In this document: positions 21,601 through 32,748 of the stretch, piece by piece
Layout of the letters: the number at the start of each line of letters is the position of its first letter
Numbering within the stretch: position 1 is the first letter of the stretch
DNA from: Cruorifilaria tuberocauda
Taxonomy: Eukaryota > Nematoda > Chromadorea > Rhabditida > Onchocercidae
Length of the DNA stretch: 35,074 nucleotides
Direction: 5' to 3'
Assembly (NCBI GenBank): GCA_013365365.1
Contig: JABVXU010000555.1
Location: 1-35,074, forward strand
Made by a program: the position numbers and the translations under genes
Notes under the pieces: generated by a model
What the model saw: the letters and a program-made list of their open reading frames with translations, nothing else
Told to the model about the DNA's origin: nothing
The model's database searches: none

Positions 21601-24600
21601 CAATCGAATATTTATGCTACTTTGGTGGCGTCAGTTTAAATTTATGTGCTGGAAATTACCAAATCTATGTAAGCTAATTGCATGAGTATTAATTCCAATT
21701 AATTTTCGTAGTCCATGATCAGCGGATCGATGGGTTTTTCCCGTTTGAATGAACTGTTTCTTTTGGTGTTTAAATTTCAAAATTACGTGAAATTCGTTTT
21801 ATAATGAAAAGCGTCGATTTGATCGGATATTCGTTTTTCATGGAATATTCAAATTTTTAATATAAATTTATTACAATAGCTATTTAGATGAATATTATTT
21901 TCACCTCTTTATGGATTATCAGTAATAACTATTAGCATTGATATGATAATAAGCAATGATAGTGATAATGATAATGCTTAGGAAATCTTCATGTCTATTT
22001 CTATTATTATCATATATTTTTTATTTTTGATTTATAAAGATTTCCAATTAAAAAATAATAGTATTATTTATTTTCTCGATAATTTATTTCATATTTTGAT
22101 GAAAATATAAATTTTCAGAGAAATGTAAACTATTTGTATACAAAATTTTTTATCTCAAAAGTTTATAAGTTAAATTTTAAAGTTGTTTTAAACAAATGAA
22201 GTTTTTACTTTTCAGTTTGGCAACAACTTTACGACTATTATGGTGGCATTTTAAGCTATGCAATACAATTTATTCCAATCTTAATTACAGGACTGTATGA
22301 TGATTTACCAATGCATGATTTAGGAAGGACTATAAGTAATGTTAGTATCCGAATATTTCTTCTGAATTCTTGCGATTTCTTCCGAATTCTTGCGATTCGT
22401 ATCACGTCCGTATGAAAAAATATTCGTATCGCTGTTATTGTCTGTCCCTAATATTGTCGTTTTATTAGTATTATTATTACTTATTGTTTTCGTTACTTGT
22501 TATTATTCTGTTACTATTGTCATTATTATTATTATTACTTAATATTATTATTATTAACATTCATTACTTTAACATATTACCATTATTATTATTATCATTA
22601 TTATTACTATTGCTATTATTATTACTCTTATTATTTCTATTATTATTATTACTATTGTTATTATTAATATTACTGTTACTATTATTATCATTATTATAAG
22701 TACTATTATGAGTATAACTAGTAGTTTCAAATAGTTTTTGTGAAGAAAATGTAACGAAATATAATATTTTAAAATTAATGAAATACAATAACATTTGTAG
22801 AATGCATTTATATATATGTATTTGATTAACAGTTTTACGCGAATAACAGACGTAGCACTTAGCGCAGGTGAAATGGCTGGCGTGTTACAACGGTAAGTTA
22901 TTACGTTTAGAAAATCATTGTTCTCTCATAGGGAAATAAGCACGTCAAGTATGTATCAAAATATGTTAACTTTAACTATATAACTAGAATATATAAAGTA
23001 TAAAGTAATAAAGTATATAAAGTGAGTTATAATTAAATTAAAATGATTTTCCATAGTACTTATTTCACGTATTCATAATTATCCACGAGTTATCACATGA
23101 AGAAGAAAAGTGAGAAAATACGAACTTTCTCTTTGTGATGAATTAAAATGCTTCATTAGGATGATTAATTTGACGGAAGAAAAGGGCAAAAAATTTTTAT
23201 GAATGAAAATTCGAAATGATCAATGTTTCAAAATAGATTTATCAAAACTTTGCACCGAATTATCTCTTATCAACATTTTTTCTTAAAGTAAATGAAAGTA
23301 AATTAATCTTTCTATTGTTTTCAGCGTTGCAGAATTGCTTGATATTTGTAAACAAATGGACAATGATATTAGTGGTAATAATGAAATTTTTAATAATTTT
23401 GGATTTTATCATTGAAAGCTTGAAATTCTTCCGATGATAAAAGAATTATTTAAATTATTATTATTTCGAATTAATTTCGGATTAAATTAATTTAATACAA
23501 TTTAAAATCAATGAAATAAATTAGATTTTCAAAAATTTCTCAGATAAATAGTTGCAACAATTTAAAGTAAAAAGTTACTCAACCTTTTACGCATGAAATC
23601 AGCTAAAAAAATATCCGATTGTCATGTAAAAAGAATTGCATACAATAATATGCTTGTACTTAATTGTATTTTCTGTAATTTACAGTTTTAATTACTTAAT
23701 CTGTAATATTTTAAAGCATCGATCAATATTACTAAGTTTGAAATTTGGACAATTTATAATAAAATTGAAAAATGAAAGCAGTAAAAAACCATAAATTATT
23801 TGAAAAATCGTCGTACTGTATATACTACACATAAGCTTTATACATACTGTATATAAGTCATACTGTACATAAGCTATGAGTGAAAAGCATTTTATGAAAA
23901 TGAATCGTTGTTTTAATTCATTTCAATTATTCAATGTCTAAATAAGATATTATCTTATTTCAGGATATGATAATTTTGTAATCGATTCAACATTTACAAA
24001 AGATAGTAGCAATCAGTGTATGATATATGATATTCATAATATTAGCTATTCATTACCTAATTACTACCCAGCTAAAGAGCTGCTTAATGGTATTTATAAT
24101 TTAAAATTCCTTTTTTAATAATATTTCATGATATTTGATGAAAACGGTATAAATTGTTATCCGGAATTCCTTTTTCTTTTCCCGGAATATTTATACATAC
24201 CGAATATTACGGTATATTATTGCACATGCAATGCATATATTTTATTTAGTATTTCGAGAGCTAACTTTTATCGCGATCACTCAGAAACTTTTTCTTTTTC
24301 TCAAAATTAGAATATTTTCATGGGAAGGCTTTTAATTTGCTTAAAATTATTTATGGATGGCTTAAAATAAGTATTACTTCTACAAGTAATTCGTTAAAAT
24401 CAAACTTTTCAATTTTAGGTTTTCTTATATCAGTTGTAAATTGATTGAATTTTTATCTATTTTTTTTTTGTAGATTTTTCGTTTACAATCAATAAGGATG
24501 CAAAAATTTGGATAATAGGTCCTAGTGGAAGTGGAAAAACGTCACTGATACGTGTACTCTCAGGATTATGGCAACATGAAACAACAGGTCAACTCTATTT

Positions 24601-26887
24601 GTCGAGAAACTTCTCGAAACTAATTTCTAAATTTTTTTTGAATTTTCCATTTTTCTATGAATCATTACTTGTAGAATGTAAAATATTCGCATGGCGCCGC
24701 CGGCAGCAGCATGCTCTCATTCCATAAAAAAACCAAATAATTTAATCTAACAATTTCATCAAATGATTTATCATACAGTTTTTATGATTAAAACCATGAA
24801 AACTTTTATCATCAATTTTCTTTCAGTGTAAATTCTCTCATCTCTGTAAATCTTCTCCTTACTAATTTTTACCTATAGAAGACTATTACAGTACTAATTT
24901 TCACCTATAGAAGACTATTACAGTACGGGATAGATTGAAATTTCCCCAACTATCAACCGTAGACACTCTTCTGTTAATTTTTGCTGTATTTTTTTTTAGA
25001 GTAATAAATTGTTATCCTACTGTTCCTGTATTACAGTCCTCCAAATCCCGAATTCGTCCACAAGAAAACCGAATCCTTCTCAATCAAATTTAATCCTTCA
25101 CTATATTCAATTCTTCAATATTATTAAAAATTTTGATATTTCAATTTATCTTTGTCATATTTTTCATTTATAAGTCCTTAAAAATCAACTCGAAATCAGT
25201 TAATTAAATAATTAATTAATTTAATTAATGTGTTAAATAGAACAATTCGAAATAATTACTTTATGAATGATCATCCGCAAATGATATGCATTCAACTATA
25301 TCAATAAGTATTCATGAAAAATTTCAAATATTTTATTTGTTTAAAGGACATATTAAACACGGAGCGAAACGTGGACAAATTTTACGTCTCTCACAAACGC
25401 CTTATTTTCCCTGTGGTCATTTAAGCCTATTTCAACAGATTAGCTTCCCAGCAACAGGCATTTCAAATAGTCTTGAAAGGATTGATAATGGTAATTATCA
25501 GATGAATTATCAATATATCAATCATATCTGTTACTTAGCTAGTTGAAATATTTAGAGCAAATTTATTGTTAGCAATAAGTTTTTCGAATCTGAAATTGAT
25601 TTTTGCTAATTAAAATTAAATTTTAATAATTTAATTTAATCTTTTACAGAAAACGAGAAAGAGGTATTTTTTATTTTTCAGATTATATATCCATAACAAA
25701 CATTTTGAGTGAATTGAAACTTGATTGGTTAATTGAACGTTGTGAAGGCCTTTTTAATCCGGTTGAATATGAATGGTTTACTTTTAATTATTTGAATTTA
25801 TTTAAGCTTTATTATTAATAAAATTTTAAATGTTTTTATTAATTATAATTTATTGTTTGCTTGTGAACTTTTATTTATCGATATTTGTTAAATTTTGAAA
25901 TTTTATTTAAAGTTTTATGAATTTAAAATTATAAATAATTGATTCGTAGGCAAAATACCTTAACACCAAGTGAGCAACAACGACTTGCATTAGCTCGGGT
26001 ATTGTTTCAACAACCGCAACTTGTTATCTTAGATGAATCAAGCAGTTCTATTGATTTAGAAATCGAAGAACATATTTATCAATTACTTATCTCGGTATGG
26101 CTTTCTAATTTTTAAATAAAAATAATTTTTAAATGAAAATTTTGAAATAAAAATTTAATAATTGTCGCAATGAATACTCTCAATAATGGTAATGATTAAT
26201 AATTGTTAGGAAATTAATTAATTAATGATAAATGATAAAGATAAAATTCGTAAGAATAATTTATTACAATAAATAGTATTTCTGATATTTATAAATAATT
26301 TTATTACAATAAATAATTTCAACGTAGCTAATATATAATAGTTGTATAGAGAATTCAGTTGCAATATTCAGAATTAGTTTTAATTAATTATCAAATCCAG
26401 TTCTTGCATCTAATTAATTACTTATAAACTTAGCAATCAATCTATGAAATTAATCAACATTATGCATATGAATTTCCCTAATTTATAACAATTATAATAG
26501 ATAATTTAATCAAATCGTAATCAGATATTCATAATATTAGCTATTCATTATCGTAATCGTAATTGATAATCATTTCTGAATTCTTTGCAAGAAAAAAGTA
26601 ATGAAAATTGAAAAATATATGTTGCAAACTTTTTTTAAGATTTTCAAACAAAATCCGAAAATTTTTCATGTACATTAATTGATTAATTTGAATTGAATGG
26701 ATATTATTTGTAGAATAATATTGGCTTCATATCAATTGGTCATCATCCATCATTGATCAAGTTCCACGATACTGTAGTACAGTTGGATGGCTGCGGTAAT
26801 TACAGTATTCAATCATTGAGATCATTTACTTCAACTTCTACCACCGATCCGACCAATTCTAATTCTGATATCTCAAAATTTAACTAA
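18638..26887 (+). CDS. ABC half-transporter, subfamily D, ABCD4 type (probable cobalamin transporter)
   Basis: Fifteen exons give 623 residues (human ABCD4 606): 18638-18782, 18924-19051, 19644-19786, 20093-20212, 20513-20638, 21523-21668, 22216-22340, 22801-22892, 23325-23374, 23964-24089, 24474-24587, 25347-25490, 25682-25775, 25950-26094, 26714-26887. Vertebrate ABCD4 is a half-transporter that works as a dimer, is brought to lysosomes by LMBD1 and exports cobalamin; the same role here is inference. About six membrane segments come first, with the family strings DNPDQRITQD, GYFVIGVIVNK, the EAA-like NNAEPIALYEAE (from residue 229) and GGILSYAI. The ATPase domain has Walker A GPSGSGKTS (416-424), Q-loop Q455, Walker B LVILDES (D546, E547) and H-loop H576. 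The signature is LTPSEQQRL: Ser stands where ABCD proteins normally have Gly. Exon 8 opens at NAF after TTTGTAG, not at the nearer AACAG. The tail after residue 590 is Ser/Thr-rich. All catalytic residues remain, so it is probably functional. Confidence 0.92.
21249..21411 (+). mobile_element. NUMT: nuclear copy of a mitochondrial cox1 fragment
   Basis: Inside intron 5 of the ABCD4-like gene is a T- and G-rich segment unlike its surroundings. Read from 21265 with the invertebrate mitochondrial code (TGA as Trp, AGG as Ser) it is open for about 50 codons and gives AIPSTMKV, LLGTLFGSNQ, RPLWYLTYTFIF and FTVSS. These align with the cytochrome c oxidase subunit I region around IAIPTGxKVFxWLGT and FIFLFTVGG. 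In the standard code it is interrupted by TGA. The Gly pair of FTVGG appears as AGG AGT, as expected for decay after insertion. It carries no function as protein. Confidence 0.75.
22357..22396. repeat. 20-bp tandem duplication at the start of ABCD4 intron 7
   Basis: Two adjacent 20-base units differ at one position (T/C at the seventh base). They lie just downstream of the exon 7 donor and stay open in the exon frame, so they could be mistaken for coding sequence. Confidence 0.85.
22465..22715. repeat. Long ATT/TTA trinucleotide microsatellite
   Basis: About 250 bases of imperfect ATT/TTA repeats, interrupted by ACT, GTT and CTT variants, occupy intron 7 of the ABCD4-like gene. Long Leu- or Asn-rich ORFs across it on both strands are artefacts of the repeat. 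Confidence 0.93.
24690..24712. other. Isolated GC-rich patch in ABCD4 intron 11
   Basis: A run of about 23 bases, mostly G and C and built on GCC/GGC/CAG triplets, stands out in an intron that is otherwise strongly AT-rich. It starts at an ATG and stays open for about 18 codons, without a convincing splice context. Confidence 0.6.
24860..24923. repeat. 32-bp tandem duplication in ABCD4 intron 11
   Basis: Two adjacent 32-base units with one mismatch each end in ATTACAG, so the duplication also doubles a potential splice acceptor inside the intron. Confidence 0.85.
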
Positions 26888-27229
26888 TCTTTTTTTTCTT
26901 CACTTTCATATTTTCACTCTCTAGCGTCTTTTTTTTTTATTTTTATCGGAATTCAAAATTATCCAGTATATCTCAAGTAAGTGATAAGATTTTGCATGCA
27001 TTGATAGTGATTTCCATTTAATTTACTCTCCTAGAAAAAAACTTACCTCGTGCAAAATTTATAGCTTTCATCCAATGCTAAAATATTTTCTTCAAATGCA
27101 TAGTAATGTTCGTTTAACAAGTTATAGTAATTCTGTAATTAATTTAAGTTGTAATTAATTTGTTTTACCGTTCCGTAGCAGACAAAATTTTTATCTTGTT
27201 TTTTAATAATGTTGAATTAATTTTGGAAA

Positions 27230-27394
27230 AGTTTATTTCACTTCTTTTTTTCACTCTTTATTCTTTTACACTTCCGAAATACTAATAAGCAAGCTATAAA
27301 TAAAAAACGAAAGAAACAAAACAAGCATGAAATAGCAACAGCTCAGCAACATGAAGAAGTTGATTCATACACGTCTAAACCGATAAATTATTAA
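27230..27394 (+). other. Stop-free segment without ATG, possible orphan terminal exon
   Basis: One frame reads a hydrophobic Phe/Leu run, then a basic stretch (NKKRKKQNKHE) and a polar end (VDSYTSKPINY) to a TAA at 27392. The composition of the second half is protein-like, but there is no start codon or strong acceptor, and the hydrophobic half comes from T-rich DNA. No connection to the ABCD4-like gene can be shown. Confidence 0.2.
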
Positions 27395-27814
27395 GCGGAA
27401 ACATCCAGGTTAGTATAAAATAAATGCTTGCATCCATGGCAACACTGATCCATTAATGATAGCAACATGAAGAAATTGATTGATATACAAAATTAACATG
27501 TCTTTCCTGAACTTATAATTTCTTATTTGAATAATTCCAAATCAAAAAAACTTTTTCAACTTTTTACATCTTAAGACCTATGTTTAACTAAATAAACTAC
27601 GAGAATGACAGCAACAATTATTGAGAAAGAACAATAAAAGAAACCCAAACGATCATTACAATACAAATAAATTCCATAATTGAGCTAACATGAGAGTAAA
27701 ACAACCTTATTTAACATAAGCTTAACGCCTCTCATAGATTATAATAGAAGGCAATTCTATACAAACGAAGTTTAAAATAAACATCACCGAATAGTTACAA
27801 ATGAAGCAACACAC

Positions 27815-28060
27815 AATTTCCATTTTTTTCTCTTATTTTTATCTTCTTCTTCATTTGATTCTTTTCTTTCATTTTTACTTTTTTCATTTTTTTCTGTTTT
27901 TCTTATTTTTACCTTTTTTCTCTTCTTTTTTATTTTTTTCTTTTTTTAATTTTTTCAAATTTTCACTTCTTTTCTCTTTTCACTTTTTCACTTTTCTCCA
28001 TTTCTTTTTTTTTCCTTTTTATCTCTCTTCCCGTTGTTCTCAAAATTTTTCCTTTTCTAT
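27815..28060. repeat. T-rich polypyrimidine tract
   Basis: About 245 bases are dominated by T with scattered C on the plus strand. This is low-complexity DNA, perhaps an old poly(T)/microsatellite expansion. Confidence 0.85.
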
Positions 28061-29424
28061 TGTCATAGCGAAAAACAATAATAAGGACGTAAAGCCATAG
28101 AACTTATTTGGCTTCATTTTATATAAAAATCATAATGAGAAACATACTTCGGCCGCATTCATTCGTCTCAAACTTTCCAAGTTTGCTACTTATATCGGGA
28201 ACCTTCTGGTAACACTCGAAATTACTTTCTCTGAAAAACGCTATGATAAGTTATTCAAGTTCATAAATTCACAGGTTTTTCTTGTAATTTTCGCTGCTGG
28301 AGAAAGTATTAATTCAGAGAATTCAAAAATTAAGATACTTATGATCTATGCAAACTACATTACATCTGAGCTATCTGAGAAATTCCCTGTTTTGTAATAT
28401 CCAAAAGGAATAAAAATTAAATCAACACGGAAATTCCGAACACGGAAAAATTCACAGTGCAGACTAAAAATTATTTTCAAACTTATCATTCTTATCATGA
28501 GAAATACAAGTGAACGAGAGATGAAACATTTGTTTGTAAAGGTAAACTATAAGGTAAACTATAAGCAACTCAATCAAATGGATTAAATGAAAAGCTGGAA
28601 AATTTATGACTTTAAACTTTTTAATATAGGTTAATCACAATTTATAATAATAAAAGGAAAAAAATTTTGGGATAGAAATAGCAAAGGGATTTAAACTGTG
28701 GAAAAGTCAACAACTATCGTCCTTGATTTCCTCATAAAATCCTATCTTTCCCATACCAAACCCTCAAGAAAGAACACGCACTCAACCATTCCCCATCTTG
28801 ATAATAAAATACATCCCGAAGAATCTAACAAACGGTCAATCAGAGTAGCATACAATTGATAAATTCCTTCCTTCTACGAGATATTATCGTTTGCAGATTT
28901 ATTGCAACATAATTTTCACTAAAAATTGTTAATCCTGATTAAATTAATAAATTTAGGGAATAGATAACTTTCGTATACTTAACTGAGGCTCTTTTTTTGA
29001 AATTCTCATCAATAAGTATGAACTAATAAGATGTTGAGTTGACTTTTAAACTTTTAAAATAAATAAAATCAACCTAAAATATAAAGTCATCGTATTTCTA
29101 CTTGTTTTAAAGAAGAAAGTGAAAGGAAAGAAGTTCCCAGAATTCAACAACGAAACAGAAATTATGAATGGAAATTTGATTGAGAGACGGCGTAGACTTG
29201 ACGATGAAAAAACTTAATTATTTTGAAATCTTAAAAAACAATGAAGCTATGAAAATGAGCTCTGAATAAATCAATAAAAAAAAGAAACAAGATTAATACT
29301 ACAGGAGATAAGATTTCAATACAATCAATGTATACTATAACACTTCAACTACCAGTCAATATGTACTAAATTTTACACCTATAGCAACATTTATTAATAA
29401 ATAATGTGGGTTATATATTGTAAA

Positions 29425-29660
29425 CTAATCAATATTGTACATTAAATTGATAAAAAGCATATATAAAATATTATATATTGATATAAATATTGTATATTAA
29501 ATATTTTATATGGACCAATACTGTACATTACACACTATAAATCCATATATATTTTATAAAAATATTCTACACTTATAAATATTGTGTGATATATATATTC
29601 TATACTGATTAATATTATATATTAAATTGATAAAAAGCACATATAGAATATTATACATTG
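29425..29660. repeat. Pair of 56-bp direct repeats in AT-rich DNA
   Basis: Copies at 29425-29480 and 29605-29660 match at 49 of 56 positions by eye, and all seven differences are transitions. The DNA between them is TATA-like and partly related, suggesting a decayed minisatellite. Confidence 0.75.
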
Positions 29661-29742
29661 AAAATTTTCATCATAACTGTGAAACTATGCTAAAATTTAG
29701 TACATTCTATTGCATGACTAGAAATATTTAATTACTTTAAAT

Positions 29743-30610
29743 TTAAAAGTTACCGATGATGTTCTTTGTTCCTTCTCGTATCACCGTATACGGCTCTGTT
29801 CCCGGTACTTCCAGTGTCTGCCGCAATTCTTCTGGAAGGTCCAATAGGTCTCCGGGGCGGTACGCTTCCATTGTTGTATCAGCCGGTGCTGCCTGCGTGG
29901 CCAGAACCGGAATTTCAATCGTCCTAGATCATCTAAAATAGATTTGAATTTAGTCAAAATTACCCATTTAATGTGATCAGTGAAATTTACTTCTTTTAGT
30001 CACTTTCATATAAATTAAACTAAAGTAAATTATAAATAAAATTATAAATTAAAGTAGAACTTGCAGGACGAGTTGTCAAGCAATTTCTTCCGACTCTTCA
30101 GCCCAATCCATTTCCATTGGTACCATTGGTACCTCAGCTTTTTCCTCATCTTCTGGAAGCGGGGCCCATTCTGCTGCTGAGGCCCATTCTTCGGCTCGTC
30201 ATCATCTTCCGGTAGAGCGGCCCATCCCGCCGCTGAGAGCCACTCATCGGATTCATCGTCTTCTTCTTCTTCGTTCTCCGGTTTCTCCATCTCCATTTCC
30301 TGACGAGTATTTTGCCGATCGTACACCGCCAACTTCCGCTCAGCCTCGGCCAAGCGAGCATGCAGCTGATCATCCTGCTGAAAAGCATTATACTACCATT
30401 CAGTATTCTTAGTTTAGATCTAAAAACATTTTCCACAACTCCTCAAGTATTTTCATCTATAGATTTAAAATCAATTAGCGCAATTACCTGCTCCTTTCTC
30501 GCCAGAAATTCCTGTAATGCAGAAAGCATTACAGGATTACTTTCCAAATAATGGAAAATATCGGAAATATCCGGAAGTTCCGGAGGTTGTGCAGCTTGTT
30601 CGCGCAACAT
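29743..30610 (-). CDS. GC-rich acidic protein with internal WxSAA-W repeat, function unknown
   Basis: Three minus-strand exons, 30610-30488, 30377-30133 and 29923-29743, join in frame to 182 residues. I do not recognise the family. The N-terminal part has LPDISDIFHYLESNP followed by a helix (LQEFLARKEQ) and a likely coiled coil (QLHARLAEAERKLAVY). Then comes a Glu/Asp-rich block and the motif DEWLSAAGWAALPEDDDE. The last exon reads IEIPVLATQAAP and YRPGDLLDLPEELRQ to a TAA stop. Exon 2 begins at a doubled acceptor (CAGCAG), so the first Gln is optional. A second copy of the motif (EEWASAAEWAPLPEDEE) lies in exon 2 in another frame. The coding GC content is clearly higher than in any other gene here, which could mean transfer, a transposon origin or simply a different gene class. 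The start lies two bases after a TTTGCAG acceptor, so it is either a trans-spliced first exon or continues from an unseen one. It may be a decaying gene. Confidence 0.6.
30067..30198 (-). repeat. Second acidic repeat copy in an alternative frame of exon 2
   Basis: In a frame shifted by one base from the exon 2 model, about 43 codons are open to a TGA and read EEWASAAEWAPLPEDEEKAE, later PMEMDWAEESEEIA. The first part is a repeat of DEWLSAAGWAALPEDDDE encoded just upstream in the other frame. Most differences between the two copies fall at third codon positions of this alternative frame. Confidence 0.65.
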
Positions 30611-32575
30611 TCTGCAAATTTAGCAAATTTATAAAATATTTATGAGAGACAAAAAGCACGTAGCGATTAAAATCGGAAAAATACAATTCGTTAATGAAAA
30701 TAAAAAGTTCGTAAGATAATGAATTCATTCTGATCTTTAACTGATCTTAAATTAACCTAAAATTTCTTCTCTCATGCTCAGTGAATGATAGAATTGAATT
30801 AACTTTCTGCAATTTTAATTAAATTAAATACAATATTTTCATTTACTACATCAAATATTTTTGTTATATTTTCGATCGATATAAGAGCTATACCTACTTA
30901 ATTTAAAGAGGACTTCGTCGTGAACTTTTTAAATTCGCAATTCGCTGACATTGATTAAAGTTATTGGACAGCGTTGAATTATACTACAGTTGAGTGAACT
31001 CTGTTGGTCGTACAAGTTAACGTCAACGCTTTATTCAGAAGTGATAGTAATTACAATTAGCTAAGATAACGTCTAACAGGTAGCAAACTTGTACAATGCT
31101 GAACCGCTATGGTATAAAGAGTAATGGTCGATGATAAGATATATGGATGAATTGAAATGAGAATTGTACGAATGGTAAATACCCCCATCGTCCCTTAGAG
31201 ATGATGATGAAACTGTATCAAGATAGCGAATGATCTTGAAGATAATGATGAAATAGTGATATGAAAATGGATTGAGATAGAAGAAAGCATAAGTTCTGCT
31301 TTAGCTGAGTTATATCCTTCCCAACGTATAATTTCATTATCTACGAATTTATCATTTCATTTTAGGCGATTTCAGGACAGACGTTACCTGTGGAACTTCA
31401 GCGAATTTCAGTGTTAGCGACAATGTTCCCTTTAATTATGCTAATTAAACTGTTCTTTCAAATAGCTGTGAAATTATTGATCTCTACTGATCATTCAATC
31501 AAATTCGTCCTTTCGACAAATGAATTTCTTTTTATCTTCTTATCATTTTGAATATTTGATAATCAGTTAAATGTGTTATTTAGGTGGAAGATTAGTGAAA
31601 TTTAAATTTAAAAGCAATACTTTTTCGTCTTCCAAATCTTCGCTATCTTACTCGTTGAAATATACAAGTGAAGGATCAGCTTGTTACAACCAAAAAAAGC
31701 CTTATTTGACGAGAATCCAAATTTGAAATAACCTTTAAAATGTTGATGGCAAACTTCGCTTGTCTGCTTGTATATGTCATGACATCAGTTTCCATTGCTC
31801 GATATATTTAATTTAATTATTATTATATTTAATTTAACTATTATTAATTTAATTATTATCAGCATATTTTAATTTAAAGCTACTTGATCCGTTATAGTCT
31901 GACACAATTACTTCGATTTGTTGCTAACAAATGATAAACAGTTAGCTGTAATTATCAGTAATTTCTTACTTCATAGTTCCAATTATTCAAATTGTTACTT
32001 CTCTACAGATAGTTCGAATAAAGAACTGATATTAATCATTACTTGTTTCCTATGGCTGAGTAATTGTATTTTTTCAATGTACTCGAATGATTCTTTGGTA
32101 ATAGTACTGTTTTTTTTTTGGTTGTAATAAAAGGAAGTAAAACTTTCTTTTAGATTCAGAGAAGAATATTTCTTTGGCTCAAGTAACAGTATTTTTTTGG
32201 TCTCTGTTTCTAATGCATTAAGTAATAATTTGCATAATTTGAATTGAGTCTATCTTCTAGAATATTAGTTGGGAAGGAAGCATTATAAATATTCTTTGCT
32301 TCCATTATTTTCATCATTATCGTCATTTTCTTCTTGTTAAGCTGACCTGTTGGGTTTCTTTGGCAATGTAAAGCATTCAATTCTTGGATGATATAGAAAT
32401 ACTATCGCGACTAATTTTAATTGAATTGTAATTTAAAATTTCCCGGTATTCACCAGTAATTACTAATACTTGTTTCAGTGTTTTTTTTTGTTGTATTTAT
32501 TACGCGTTTACATTATTTGATATTTTATGTGTTTTTATCTTTCTATATTTGATGAATGTTTTGCAATCTTTCCAG

Positions 32576-32713
32576 GAGAATGAGAAACGAAACTTTAAAG
32601 GCTGGAAAAACTCAAGAAATCAAAATAAACAGAAGCGAAACCGGTCTTTAGAAAGCATTAAATCGATTCAACCTGGAAATCTCTCCAGGTTGAACCTTGA
32701 GCGTGTTACGTAA
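32576..32713 (+). other. Orphan exon-like ORF of 45 codons
   Basis: An acceptor (CTTTCCAG) is followed by 45 sense codons and TAA. The frame begins ENEKRNFKGWKNSRNQNK and ends NLERVT, is basic and polar, and uses ordinary codons. It could be the last exon of an unseen gene. However, its second half is built from hairpin-forming sequence, so a non-coding origin is equally possible. Confidence 0.25.
32667..32694. repeat. Perfect 11-bp hairpin
   Basis: TTCAACCTGGA and its exact reverse complement TCCAGGTTGAA flank a six-base loop. It is unusually GC-rich and perfect for this AT-rich neighbourhood. It is too short for a microRNA precursor on its own. Confidence 0.9.
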
Positions 32714-32748
32714 AAATCCCCGTACAAAGTAAGCTTTTACGTAATACA
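32703..32748. repeat. Inverted repeat centred on TTACGTAAAA
   Basis: TTACGTAAAA at 32706-32715 pairs with TTTTACGTAA at 32735-32744. The stem extends through GTG/CAC with one bulged base. The loop is about 19 bases. It lies only a few bases after the first hairpin. Confidence 0.85.

Larger units (their letters stand above)
26888..29742. other. Intergenic region downstream of the ABCD4-like gene
   Basis: No gene is supported in 2.85 kb. It holds a stop-free stretch near 27230-27394, an AATAAA at about 27299 that may serve the ABCD4-like transcript, a T-rich pyrimidine tract at 27815-28060 and AT-rich direct repeats at 29425-29660. A 99-codon plus-strand ORF at 27801-28100 is Phe/Leu low complexity produced by the T tract. 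Confidence 0.5.

Noticed and set aside
22341..22410. In-frame extension of ABCD4 exon 7 through the 20-bp tandem duplication
   Set aside because: The extension gives no donor in a phase that fits exon 8, whereas the GTTAGT donor at 22341 joined to NAF at 22801 matches the family.
22484..22794. Leu-rich and Asn-rich ORFs on both strands
   Set aside because: Both are translations of the ATT/TTA microsatellite in an intron.
27801..28100. 99-codon Phe/Leu-rich ORF
   Set aside because: It is a translation of a T-rich pyrimidine tract with no splice or homology support.
29756..29941. Plus-strand 61-codon ORF
   Set aside because: It is the antisense shadow of the GC-rich last exon of the minus-strand acidic gene.
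30312..30551. Plus-strand 79-codon ORF
   Set aside because: It is the antisense shadow of exons 1 and 2 of the acidic gene.
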